A stretch of DNA of 64,000 bases from WTJH01 sp049889695 (GTDB taxonomy: Bacteria; Bacteroidota; Bacteroidia; Flavobacteriales; Flavobacteriaceae): the NCBI GenBank assembly GCA_049889695.1, contig JBMHCX010000007.1, forward strand, positions 186,001 to 250,000. The letters are read 5' to 3'. Both the position numbers and the translations under genes were made by a program. The notes under the pieces were generated by a model that was not told where the DNA came from, did no database searches, and was given only the letters and a program-made list of their open reading frames with translations. Positions 15,456 to 22,831 of this stretch are shown piece after piece. Each line of letters opens with the position of its first letter. Position 1 is the stretch's first letter.

Positions 15456-15463
15456 TATATTTG
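15456..15463 (+). promoter_or_regulatory. -7 box for the TauE gene
   Basis: TATATTTG matches TAnnTTTG. It lies within the upstream extension of the TauE reading frame and supports the shorter start at 15512. Confidence 0.35.
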
Positions 15464-15474
15464 GTGGGTAACCC

Positions 15475-15501
15475 TAGGGGACAACCCAAAAGGATCCCCT
15501 A
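15475..15501 (+). promoter_or_regulatory. Leader hairpin before the TauE start codon
   Basis: TAGGGGA (15475-15481) and TCCCCTA (15495-15501) pair across a 13-base loop. The stem would form in the 5' leader and ends 10 bases before the ATG. Confidence 0.35.
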
Positions 15502-15511
15502 CATTTGTGTT

Positions 15512-16264
15512 ATGGACGGGTTTGTATTTTCAGGAGTGCCGCTCGAATTTCTGCTAGCAGCTTTTGGAGCCTTTTTGCTTGGAATTGGCAAAGCAGGAGT
15601 GAAGGGCATCGCCGTTTTTATTGTCACTTTATTTGTATTTGCATTTGGAGCGCGGCCCTCCACGGGTATTTTAATGCCTCTACTGATTATGGGAGATATT
15701 TTTGCCATTATCTATTACAAACGATATACCGAATGGAAATATGTCTTTGTTTTAATTCCATGGATGGTCGTGGGTGTTCTTTTGGGGACCTACTTTGGCA
15801 ATGCGCTCGATGAAAATGATTTTAAAAATGCGATGGCATTCCTCATTTTTTTAACGTCTTGTATACTGTTCTACCGCGAGAGAAAGCCTTCCCTCTCTGT
15901 TCCGAAGCATTGGTCTTTTGGGGGGATATTAGGGGTTTTAGCAGGGTTTACAACGATGATCGGAAATTTAGCCGGGGCAGTTACCAATATTTACTTTTTA
16001 GCCATGAAGCTCCCGAAGAATGTTTTTATTGGAACATCGGCCAATGTCTTTTTTATGATCAATGTATTTAAGGTTCCCTTTCATGTCTATGTTTGGAAAA
16101 CGATAGATCTACATTCCTTTTATACGAGCTTAAAATTTTCTCCTTTCCTGTTTTTGGGCTTGCTGGTTGGGGTTAAAATGGTGGAGCGCATCAACGACCA
16201 GAATTATCGTTGGTTTATTCTTTCGCTGACAGCGGTTGGATCCGTGATCTTGATTTTGAAATAG
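15512..16264 (+). CDS. TauE/SafE-family membrane permease (sulfite/organosulfonate or anion exporter)
   Basis: 250 residues with seven to eight hydrophobic helices. The two TauE repeats are visible: LLAAFGAFLLGIGKAGVKG near the N-terminus and GFTTMIGNLAGAVTNIYFL in the middle. Members move sulfite, sulfoacetate, thiosulfate or related anions; the substrate here is unknown. The open frame runs back to 15404, but the first 36 residues are Pro/Arg-rich and contain a promoter-like box and a hairpin, so I use the ATG at 15512. It is divergent from amtB. Confidence 0.85.
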   Translation: MDGFVFSGVPLEFLLAAFGAFLLGIGKAGVKGIAVFIVTLFVFAFGARPSTGILMPLLIMGDIFAIIYYKRYTEWKYVFVLIPWMVVGVLLGTYFGNALDENDFKNAMAFLIFLTSCILFYRERKPSLSVPKHWSFGGILGVLAGFTTMIGNLAGAVTNIYFLAMKLPKNVFIGTSANVFFMINVFKVPFHVYVWKTIDLHSFYTSLKFSPFLFLGLLVGVKMVERINDQNYRWFILSLTAVGSVILILK

Positions 16265-16414
16265 GAGGGGTATTTCCTGTAGCCCACAAGCTTAGTTAAA
16301 ATCTAAGATTACTACATTATGATTTTAAAAGTAGATAAAAAACAACATTTTGATTTAAACAAATGACTATAAGTATCTTACAACCTGTTCAATTATCAAT
16401 TTAATTAGATTTCA

Positions 16415-16422
16415 TATTTTTG
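16415..16422 (+). promoter_or_regulatory. -7 box for the CAP lipoprotein gene
   Basis: TATTTTTG fits TAnnTTTG and lies 27 bases before the TTG start of the CAP lipoprotein gene, which supports initiation close to 16449. Confidence 0.4.
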
Positions 16423-16448
16423 CGACCATTATTTTTAAATCTATTGAA

Positions 16449-17510
16449 TTGAAAACTAGGGTTCTACTAATCAGTTTTTGCCTTATGGCAAGTTTCGTTT
16501 CTTGTACTTTGGAAACCGATGGAGAAATTCAAGCCATTACTTCTGTTGCTCAAGAGGGAGTCGACCAAGATTCAGACAATAATGGATCGACAAATGGAGG
16601 GGATTCAACATCCAATCCTGCAACGACAAGTACTGAAGTATCCAGTAGTGCTGAACGAGAAACAGCTCGACTAGATTACATTGAAAATTTTGTTGGCTCT
16701 GCGGTATCCGATCCAGAATGGTCTGGGAGTAATAGCGGTTGCAATGCGGGAAGTATTCCGGAAGCTGTAAATGATAAAGTGATTCAGCGAATCAATTATT
16801 TACGTCGTTTAGTTGGCTTAAACGACAATTGTACATTGGATAGAAGCTGGAATGCTGCCATGCAAGAATGTGTTTTAGTGATGGATGCTAATAATCGGAT
16901 CAGTCACAGTCCTTCATCTTCTTGGAGTTGTTACACAAGTTCAGCTTATACGATTGCGCAAAAGAGTAATCTTTCTCAGGGAAATCATTCTGTTAATGCG
17001 GTAATGTCTCAAATTCGTGATAGAGGTAACCACAACAAAGCGGTTGGGCACAGAAGGTGGATCTTGTTTTCAAGACAATTGAAATATGCCCATGGTTCTA
17101 CGGACAATTTTCAGGCACTAGCGGTCATTAATCTTGATTTTGGCAACACTAACTTCCCTGAATATCACGCCTACCCGGCCGAAGGATTTATGCCTCAGAA
17201 TATCGTTTATGATCGATGGTCCTTCAGCATTCCTGGTCTTGGGAATGATTTGCAAGGAAGCCAAATAAGTTTTCAAAGTGCCAGCGTTGAAATGACGGGG
17301 CCAACGGGAGAAGAAGTGAGTTTAAACATCATACATAGAGAACAAACATTGGCGGACAAGACAATTGTATGGGAACCTCAGGGGATTGTTCGAAGCGGTG
17401 AGGGCGATAAGACCTACACGATTACCATTAGCGGGATACAAGGGGCTCCATCGTCATCTTACACCTACACGACCACTCTATTTAATCCTGATGTTCAATA
17501 CAATGACTAA
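16449..17510 (+). CDS. CAP/SCP-domain lipoprotein with TTG start
   Basis: 353 residues. No in-frame ATG precedes the signal sequence, so the start is TTG at 16449. The resulting peptide KTRVLLISFCLMASFVSC is a lipoprotein signal with the lipobox Cys at residue 19. A Ser/Thr/Asn-rich linker (about 30-80) follows. The CAP domain (about 100-260) shows INYLRRLVGLNDNC, RISHSPSSSWSC and AVGHRRWILFSRQLKYAHG, and six or more Cys suggest disulfides. The C-terminal ~80 residues are beta-rich. CAP proteins are secreted, some being proteases or lipid or peptide binders; the role here is unknown. It is followed 16 bases later by a second CAP lipoprotein. Confidence 0.8.
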   Translation: MKTRVLLISFCLMASFVSCTLETDGEIQAITSVAQEGVDQDSDNNGSTNGGDSTSNPATTSTEVSSSAERETARLDYIENFVGSAVSDPEWSGSNSGCNAGSIPEAVNDKVIQRINYLRRLVGLNDNCTLDRSWNAAMQECVLVMDANNRISHSPSSSWSCYTSSAYTIAQKSNLSQGNHSVNAVMSQIRDRGNHNKAVGHRRWILFSRQLKYAHGSTDNFQALAVINLDFGNTNFPEYHAYPAEGFMPQNIVYDRWSFSIPGLGNDLQGSQISFQSASVEMTGPTGEEVSLNIIHREQTLADKTIVWEPQGIVRSGEGDKTYTITISGIQGAPSSSYTYTTTLFNPDVQYND

Positions 17511-17526
17511 TAATTATTCACTTAAT

Positions 17527-18360
17527 ATGAAAAGTAGGATTATGACCTTGGGGATCCAATTCAAGGTTTTCGTTCTGTGTTTGTTCATCAGTGTTGCTTG
17601 TTCAAAAAATGATAGTGTAGAACTTCCAGACCTTCAGGTTCCTTCAGCCTTTTCTCCGAATGGCGATCAGATAAATGACACCTGGGCAATCGGTAATGTC
17701 AACAATTATAGAAATGTTAAAGTAACGATTCGATCGCAATCTCTTGGGGTTGTTTATTATTCAGCGGCTTATGCAAATGATTGGAATGGTCGATCTAACC
17801 AATCCAATACTGATACTTTGCCTACAGGTGTTTATTTCTACACCATAGAAATCGATGGGTATAGAACTGTGAGTGGTGAAGTATTCCTGAATGCATTATC
17901 CATTGAAACAGATGGTATTTTTGGCCTTCAAGCGGAAGATATTCGGAATGCTTTAGAACGGCATAATTCTGCCCGATCTGCCGTCGGCGTTGCCCCCTTG
18001 GTTTGGTCCCAAGAGCTATCTGCCGATGCCTTGAGTTGGGCGCGAGGACTAGCACAGTTAGAACCTCTTTCTTCTACCAATGCTTTGGCCAGAAACCAAG
18101 GGCAGAACATGTTCAGTACATCACAGTCGGATTTAGAGTCTCCCCTTCATTATGCCTCAGAACAATGGTACGACGGAATAAATGACTTTACTTACGGTCC
18201 GTGGGATACTAGAAATGTAAATGCTGCTACATACGCTCAAATGATTTGGGAAGATACTCAGGAGGTGGGTATGGGCTATGCAATATCGCAAGGGGGGCAG
18301 ATCTATATCGTGGCGAGGTATTCCCCAATTGGTTGTAATGCCGGCGAGTACCCCTATTAA
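17527..18360 (+). CDS. Lipoprotein with CHU_C-like domain fused to a CAP domain
   Basis: 277 residues from ATG 17527; a longer frame reaches back to 17365 but overlaps the previous gene. The signal peptide ends in the lipobox SVACSKND (Cys near residue 25). Residues ~35-120 resemble the CHU_C / gliding-motility-associated domain: PSAFSPNGDQINDTWAIGN at its start and TGVYFYTIEIDG near its end. The C-terminal ~130 residues are a classical CAP domain with RHNSARSAVGVAPLVWS, YAQMIWEDTQEVGMGYA and VARYSPIGCNAGEYPY. CHU_C usually closes large T9SS type B cargo; here it is N-terminal. Confidence 0.8.
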   Translation: MKSRIMTLGIQFKVFVLCLFISVACSKNDSVELPDLQVPSAFSPNGDQINDTWAIGNVNNYRNVKVTIRSQSLGVVYYSAAYANDWNGRSNQSNTDTLPTGVYFYTIEIDGYRTVSGEVFLNALSIETDGIFGLQAEDIRNALERHNSARSAVGVAPLVWSQELSADALSWARGLAQLEPLSSTNALARNQGQNMFSTSQSDLESPLHYASEQWYDGINDFTYGPWDTRNVNAATYAQMIWEDTQEVGMGYAISQGGQIYIVARYSPIGCNAGEYPY

Positions 18361-18388
18361 ATTGAGTCAATCACGAAGACAAGAATTC

Positions 18389-20218
18389 ATGAAAAAAATT
18401 ATCTACTCCATATATATATCCCTTTTGTTTTTTTCGGCTACACAGTCACATGCACAAGAGGCGATTGGGTTATTGGACCAGCAATCACAATTCTACATCA
18501 ACCCCGCCACCATCAGCACGTATGATACCAACGTATATTTTGGGTTGAATGCTTTACAGCCTGCAGAAGATTTAAATGTTAACAATCAGTTTTTAGCAGC
18601 TTCCATGCAGATGAAATTCTTGCCCATTGAAGGGCTATACGGAGGAATTCAACTCAATAGAAATACCACCGGAATCGCAAATGTGTTAAGAACTCAACTT
18701 CAATTTGCTTACCGAAAAAATATTTTCTCCAATTGGTCAATAGGTGCTGGAATACAGGCAAATTTTATGTCTCAAAATTTAGATTTAGGGGAACTATCCA
18801 TCGATCTAGACTCTTCAGACCCTTCATTTGATTCTTCTTTGCTCAATGATGTAAAGTTGTCGCCTAATCTTGGAGCGGGTATAGTTGTTAAAGGCCCACT
18901 TTTTGAGTTAGGTTTGTCATATCAGCATATTTTTCAGGATACCAATGGGCTGAACCCTTCCATTTTCAATGCTTATTTACAAGTCCCAAATATCCCCATA
19001 AATTCGATACTTGTCACGCATCCTAGACTCTCCTGGTACACCATTGAGGGGGCAGATCCGCTGATCCAGATACAGCTACCTGTCCACTATCAAAAGAAAT
19101 GGATTGCTGGTCCTGTTCTTCGCTATCAGCCTTCAGAGGCCTCCTTCGGGAAAAACCTGATGTATGGTCTTCAATTGGGGGTTGAGCTTCAATCAAAACT
19201 TCAGTTGATGTATGTTATGCAGTCTTTGTCGACCAATAGTGGGTCTTTGTTGCAGCATCAGTTAGGACTGCAATACAGGGTTTTCCCTCCACAAGTAAAC
19301 GCATCAAAAGAAGAGTCGAAAGAAAAGCCTAAGGAAAATAAAAAGGATAAAAAAGAGCGTAAATCTTCGTCAAAAAAGAAAGATAAAAAGAAGTCTGGCC
19401 TAAGAAATAAAGACCAAAAAGAAACAAAGCCTTTTAGCCTGTTCAAAGCTTCAAAAGACAAGAAGAAAAAAGCACCCAAACAAAAAGCACCCAAACAAAA
19501 AGAACCCAAACAAAAAGCACCTAAGAAAAAAGCACCTAAGAAAAAAGCACCTCAGCAAAAAGAGAATGCAAAAGCGGCTGTCTCACTAGCGGAAGAAAAG
19601 GTCCAAAAAAAGAAGAATATTATTCCCGCCATCAAGATTGAAACGACTGCTAGGGAGACGGACGAGGATGCGGAACCAATAGACCTTGCGCAACCATTTA
19701 GGATAGATTTTCAAAAATCTGAATCATCATTAAGCCCGTCCAATATTCGTGAATTAAGCAAGCTTGTGCGTGCGTTGGAAGGGAGTGAATCGAAATCTAT
19801 CGAGCTTGTGCTCTATACGGATTGCAGTGGACGTTTAGAGACCAACCAGCAAATGGCGCAAAACAGAAAGCAAGCAATTGTAACATTTTTGGAAGATCAA
19901 GGGATTCCCGCGGCGAATATCAGCAGTAAATTTAAAGTCGAATTTGCTGATTATACTGTATTGTTCGGCGGTGTAAAAGAGGAATCACGCGCTAAGGTCA
20001 TTCAGACAAATCTGTTAGATCTAGGGATACAGACAAATATCGTTTATGAAGACGAATTTAATGTGTATCGCGTTCAATTAAAGATTACGGAAGACTACGA
20101 TACTGTCGACTCCATGGTTCAAGTTTTTAGAGCTAAAACAGGAATATCTGACATTTGGATGCGAAGTGATTGTGATGGAAATGATAAGTATAGATTTGCG
20201 GAACTAAACATATGGTAG
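18389..20218 (+). CDS. PorP/SprF-type T9SS outer-membrane protein fused to OmpA-like and SPOR-like domains
   Basis: 609 residues from ATG 18389; the frame is open back to 18278 inside the previous gene, but the signal peptide MKKIIYSIYISLLFFSAT fixes the start. Residues ~22-305 are a PorP/SprF-like barrel (QSQFYINPATISTYD, NWSIGAGIQANFMSQNLDLG). Residues ~310-420 form a Lys/Ala/Pro linker with KAPKQ tandem repeats. Residues ~440-540 are OmpA-like (IELVLYTDCSGRLETNQQMA, then NRKQAIVTFL). The last ~70 residues (VIQTNLLDLGIQTNIVYED) look like a SPOR peptidoglycan-binding domain. The protein should anchor a T9SS-associated barrel to the cell wall. It lies 28 bases after the CHU_C-CAP lipoprotein. 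Confidence 0.8.
   Translation: MKKIIYSIYISLLFFSATQSHAQEAIGLLDQQSQFYINPATISTYDTNVYFGLNALQPAEDLNVNNQFLAASMQMKFLPIEGLYGGIQLNRNTTGIANVLRTQLQFAYRKNIFSNWSIGAGIQANFMSQNLDLGELSIDLDSSDPSFDSSLLNDVKLSPNLGAGIVVKGPLFELGLSYQHIFQDTNGLNPSIFNAYLQVPNIPINSILVTHPRLSWYTIEGADPLIQIQLPVHYQKKWIAGPVLRYQPSEASFGKNLMYGLQLGVELQSKLQLMYVMQSLSTNSGSLLQHQLGLQYRVFPPQVNASKEESKEKPKENKKDKKERKSSSKKKDKKKSGLRNKDQKETKPFSLFKASKDKKKKAPKQKAPKQKEPKQKAPKKKAPKKKAPQQKENAKAAVSLAEEKVQKKKNIIPAIKIETTARETDEDAEPIDLAQPFRIDFQKSESSLSPSNIRELSKLVRALEGSESKSIELVLYTDCSGRLETNQQMAQNRKQAIVTFLEDQGIPAANISSKFKVEFADYTVLFGGVKEESRAKVIQTNLLDLGIQTNIVYEDEFNVYRVQLKITEDYDTVDSMVQVFRAKTGISDIWMRSDCDGNDKYRFAELNIW
19469..19561 (+). repeat. Six 15-base tandem coding repeats (Lys-Ala-Pro-Lys-Gln/Lys)
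   Basis: AAAGCACCCAAACAA-type units encode KAPKQ, KEPKQ and KAPKK in a row. The run lies in the basic linker of the PorP-OmpA fusion and is likely to vary in length among strains. Confidence 0.8.
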
Positions 20219-20238
20219 ATTCTTCCTCTACTGCATCC

Positions 20239-20289
20239 TAGCCTGTGCTTACAGGCTCAAGATGAATAGATTTAATAAATCTATTTTTT
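20239..20289 (+). terminator. Hairpins and terminator after the PorP-OmpA gene
   Basis: A seven-base stem AGCCTGT/ACAGGCT (20240-20257) is followed by a second, AT-rich stem (20265-20273 with 20277-20285) and a T-run (20284-20289). The second stem plus T-run is a plausible terminator on the plus strand. Confidence 0.6.
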
Positions 20290-20385
20290 GGGGAGGAATA
20301 GCCGAGCATAACCATAAGGAATATCGGCGTGTCTACTATTAACTACGAGTACTGAACTTCTCGGTATATCATTTGGAAGTATAGC

Positions 20386-20419
20386 AATAAAAAAGGGACT
20401 GCATTACTGCAATCCCTTT
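20386..20419 (-). terminator. Terminator of tRNA-Arg
   Basis: On the minus strand, AAAGGGATTGCA pairs with TGCAGTCCCTTT over a GTAA loop, with one T-G wobble, followed by six T. It begins 10 bases after the 3' end of the tRNA. Confidence 0.85.
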
Positions 20420-20428
20420 GTGTTTAAG

Positions 20429-20502
20429 TGACCTCGGGAGGATTCAAACCTCCAACCTCTTGAGCCGTAATCAAGTGCTCTATTCAGTTAAGCTACGAGG
20501 CC
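20429..20502 (-). tRNA. tRNA-Arg (anticodon ACG)
   Basis: The 74-base minus-strand gene folds as a cloverleaf. Acceptor GGCCTCG pairs with CGAGGTC (one G-T pair); the discriminator base is A. The anticodon stem is CTTGA/TCAAG with loop TTACGGC, giving anticodon ACG at positions 34-36. The T-arm is GGAGG TTTGAAT CCTCC. The 3' CCA is not encoded. Reading CGC and CGA codons with this tRNA requires A34-to-inosine editing by TadA. Confidence 0.95.
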
Positions 20503-20610
20503 CTTTCGGAGGGCAAATATACATCTTTTTGGGTTTTTAAAAAAAGGAAAATACAAGGAGAATAGTGGTAAACTAAAAGGAAGCCTTTATATTCGTATCG
20601 GATTGTACTT

Positions 20611-21552
20611 ATGGAATTATTAGCAATTGTAGCGGGTTTATTTCTATTGATAAAAGGAGGTGATTGGTTATTGGAGTCCTCTGTAGGACTATCGCTCTAT
20701 TTATCGATACCACGGATTGTCATCGGAATGACGGTTGTTTCTTTTGCCACCTCTGCGCCCGAACTAATTGTTAGCTTACAGTCGGCTGTTTCAGGGCATC
20801 CAGATTTGGCTCTGGGAAATGTAGTAGGGTCTAACATCGCCAATATTGCTTTTGTATTGGCCATTACCATTTTAATTTCCCCGATTCAGGTCACCAAAAG
20901 TTTCTATCAGACCGACTGGCCGATGATGTTTGCGGCCTCCCTATTATTCTATTTTTTTCTTTGGAACGATCAACAAATCAGTTCTATAGAGGGAGGAATA
21001 CTCTTTAGTCTTCTGCTGGTGTTTTTGTTTATCTTGATTAGGTTCCAAAAGACAAAAGCCGTTGAAGGCGATAATTTTGAGGACGACAAGCCTTTATCGA
21101 TTGCTGAAATTTTGCTCTATTTTTTGCTAGGGGCTGGAAGTCTGTGGTTGGGATCCGAGAGTTTGGTGAAGGGAGCCGTGAGTTTGGCCCAAAACCTTCA
21201 TGTTAGCGAGCGAATCATCAGTATATCCATTATTTCTGTTGGAACGAGTATTCCGGAGCTATCGGCATCTATCATCGCTGTTTTACGCAAAGAAAAAGCC
21301 TTGTCGCTCGGAAATTTAATCGGGTCGAATATGTTTAATATTTTGGCTGTTATGGGACTTACTGCCCTAGTACACCCTATTGCCAAGGTCGACAATCGTT
21401 TGCTGACACACGATATTTTTTGGATGTTGGGGATTTCCCTATTGGTGTTGCCTTTGGTTTTTGTCCCTTCCGGCAAGCAACTCGGGCGTTTCGACGGAGT
21501 ACTTCTATTTGCCCTTTATCTTTTATTCTTAGGCCCCATGCTATTGGGCTAA
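20611..21552 (+). CDS. CaCA-family calcium/sodium antiporter (YrbG-like)
   Basis: 313 residues with ten hydrophobic helices in two inverted halves. Each half carries the ion-binding alpha-repeat: TVVSFATSAPELIVSL with GNVVGSNIANI, and ISVGTSIPELSASI with GNLIGSNMFNI. The acidic residues of these repeats bind Ca2+. It is an inner-membrane exchanger that exports Ca2+ against Na+ or K+/H+. Single-gene unit; it is convergent with glnA, and a terminator lies between the two genes. Confidence 0.95.
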   Translation: MELLAIVAGLFLLIKGGDWLLESSVGLSLYLSIPRIVIGMTVVSFATSAPELIVSLQSAVSGHPDLALGNVVGSNIANIAFVLAITILISPIQVTKSFYQTDWPMMFAASLLFYFFLWNDQQISSIEGGILFSLLLVFLFILIRFQKTKAVEGDNFEDDKPLSIAEILLYFLLGAGSLWLGSESLVKGAVSLAQNLHVSERIISISIISVGTSIPELSASIIAVLRKEKALSLGNLIGSNMFNILAVMGLTALVHPIAKVDNRLLTHDIFWMLGISLLVLPLVFVPSGKQLGRFDGVLLFALYLLFLGPMLLG

Positions 21553-21583
21553 AAAAAAAGCACCGACTTTCGTCGATGCTTTT
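21551..21583 (-). terminator. Terminator of glnA
   Basis: Ten-base stem 21558-21567 with 21572-21581. The one irregular pair is a G-U wobble in the minus-strand RNA but a C-A mismatch on the plus strand. A run of nine T follows on the minus strand, so it mainly serves glnA and perhaps weakly the antiporter gene. Confidence 0.8.
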
Positions 21584-21603
21584 CAGTCAAATTCTAATTC
21601 GAA

Positions 21604-22608
21604 TTATAATGCCGATTTAACGGTCTTGATAATTCGAGCTGCAATTTTATATGGATCACCATTGGAAGCAGGACGACGATCTTCTAACCATCCTTTCCAA
21701 CCTTTTTCCACAGTCATGATCGGAATTCGGATAGAAGCTCCACGGTCAGATACTCCATAGCTAAATTCATCGATCGATTGTGTTTCGTGATCACCTGTAA
21801 GACGTTGGTCATTATATGCACCATACACTTCGATGTGCTCTTTAACAACTGGACGGAAGGCTTCACAGATCTTCTCATAGGTTTCTTTTGAACCACATGT
21901 TCTCAGCGTGGTGTTAGAGAAGTTAGCGTGCATTCCGGATCCGTTCCAATCGGTTGCTCCGAGGGGTTTAGGGTGCCAGTTGATGGCAAGACCATACTTT
22001 TCTCCTAAACGCTCTAATAAATAACGAGCAACCCACATGTCGTCTCCAGCTTGTTGAGCGCCTTTGGCGAAAGTTTGGTATTCCCATTGTCCGGCAGCTA
22101 CCTCTGCATTGATTCCTTCAACATTAATTCCAGCTTCAAGACACTGGTCTAAGTGCTCTTCAACCATTTCACGACCAAAGGCATTCTTAGCTCCTGCGGA
22201 ACAATAGAACTGACCTTGTGGTGTTTGGTCTTTTGGGAATCCGAGGGGAAGGTTTGTTTCGGGATCCCACAAAAAGTATTCTTGCTCAAATCCAAACCAG
22301 AAATCATTGTCTCCATCTTCAATCGTTGCACGACCGTTTGATACGTGTGCTGTTCCATCTGCATTCAGCACCTCTGTCATCACTAACCAACCATTTTTGC
22401 GGTCAGGATCTGGATAAAGGGCTACAGGCTTTAACAAACAATCGGAAGAATTCCCTTCAGCTTGTTGAGTCGAAGATCCATCGAAAGACCACATTGGGCA
22501 GTCTTCTAAAGTTCCACCGAAATCCTCAACAATTTTTGTTTTACTTCTCATACTGGCGGTGGGCTTGTAACCATCCAACCAAATGTATTCTAACTTGGAT
22601 TTGCTCAT
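21604..22608 (-). CDS. glnA: Glutamine synthetase, type II (beta-grasp form)
   Basis: 334 residues, short like GSII of eukaryotes and some bacteria. Active-site motifs are MWSFDGSST (beta-grasp), FGFEQEYFLWD, INAEVAAGQWEYQ, HPKPLGATDWNGSGMHAN and RLTGDHETQSIDEFSYGVS with SIRIP. It makes glutamine from glutamate, ammonia and ATP. There is no Tyr adenylylation site of the GSI-beta type, so regulation is likely transcriptional or by PII. It is divergent from glnN with 223 bases between the starts. The pair should carry the main ammonium assimilation in this organism. Confidence 0.95.
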   Translation of the reverse strand: MSKSKLEYIWLDGYKPTASMRSKTKIVEDFGGTLEDCPMWSFDGSSTQQAEGNSSDCLLKPVALYPDPDRKNGWLVMTEVLNADGTAHVSNGRATIEDGDNDFWFGFEQEYFLWDPETNLPLGFPKDQTPQGQFYCSAGAKNAFGREMVEEHLDQCLEAGINVEGINAEVAAGQWEYQTFAKGAQQAGDDMWVARYLLERLGEKYGLAINWHPKPLGATDWNGSGMHANFSNTTLRTCGSKETYEKICEAFRPVVKEHIEVYGAYNDQRLTGDHETQSIDEFSYGVSDRGASIRIPIMTVEKGWKGWLEDRRPASNGDPYKIAARIIKTVKSAL

Positions 22609-22831
22609 AAAAAAAATTTTTCGCTAAAATATATGTTTATTTATTACCCCATAAAAATCATGGGTGAAAATCCTCAATAAAGTATTCATTATTATTGATC
22701 CCTAATTTTTTAAGGGTTAAAATTGAAAATCTTACACCTTAATTGGTTGTAAGTATCTAAATTTGTTTGAGACACAACTTTGTAACAGAGTTGTTTATCA
22801 CGCCACTTCGTTAATGCCCAAATGAAACGAT
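22609..22831. promoter_or_regulatory. Divergent promoter region between glnA and glnN
   Basis: This 223-base AT-rich gap serves both glutamine synthetase genes. On the plus strand TAAATTTG (22758-22765) fits the -7 consensus. Short hairpins CCCAT...ATGGG and ACAACT...AGTTGT are present but too short to name as operators. Nitrogen-responsive binding sites would be expected here, but I cannot identify one. Confidence 0.45.

Noticed and set aside
19469..19561. Direct repeats considered as a CRISPR-like or VNTR array
   Set aside because: Units are 15 bases, contiguous and in frame, encoding KAPKQ; there are no spacers.
22218..22610. 130-codon frame opposite glnA
   Set aside because: Antisense shadow of glutamine synthetase without own start signals.
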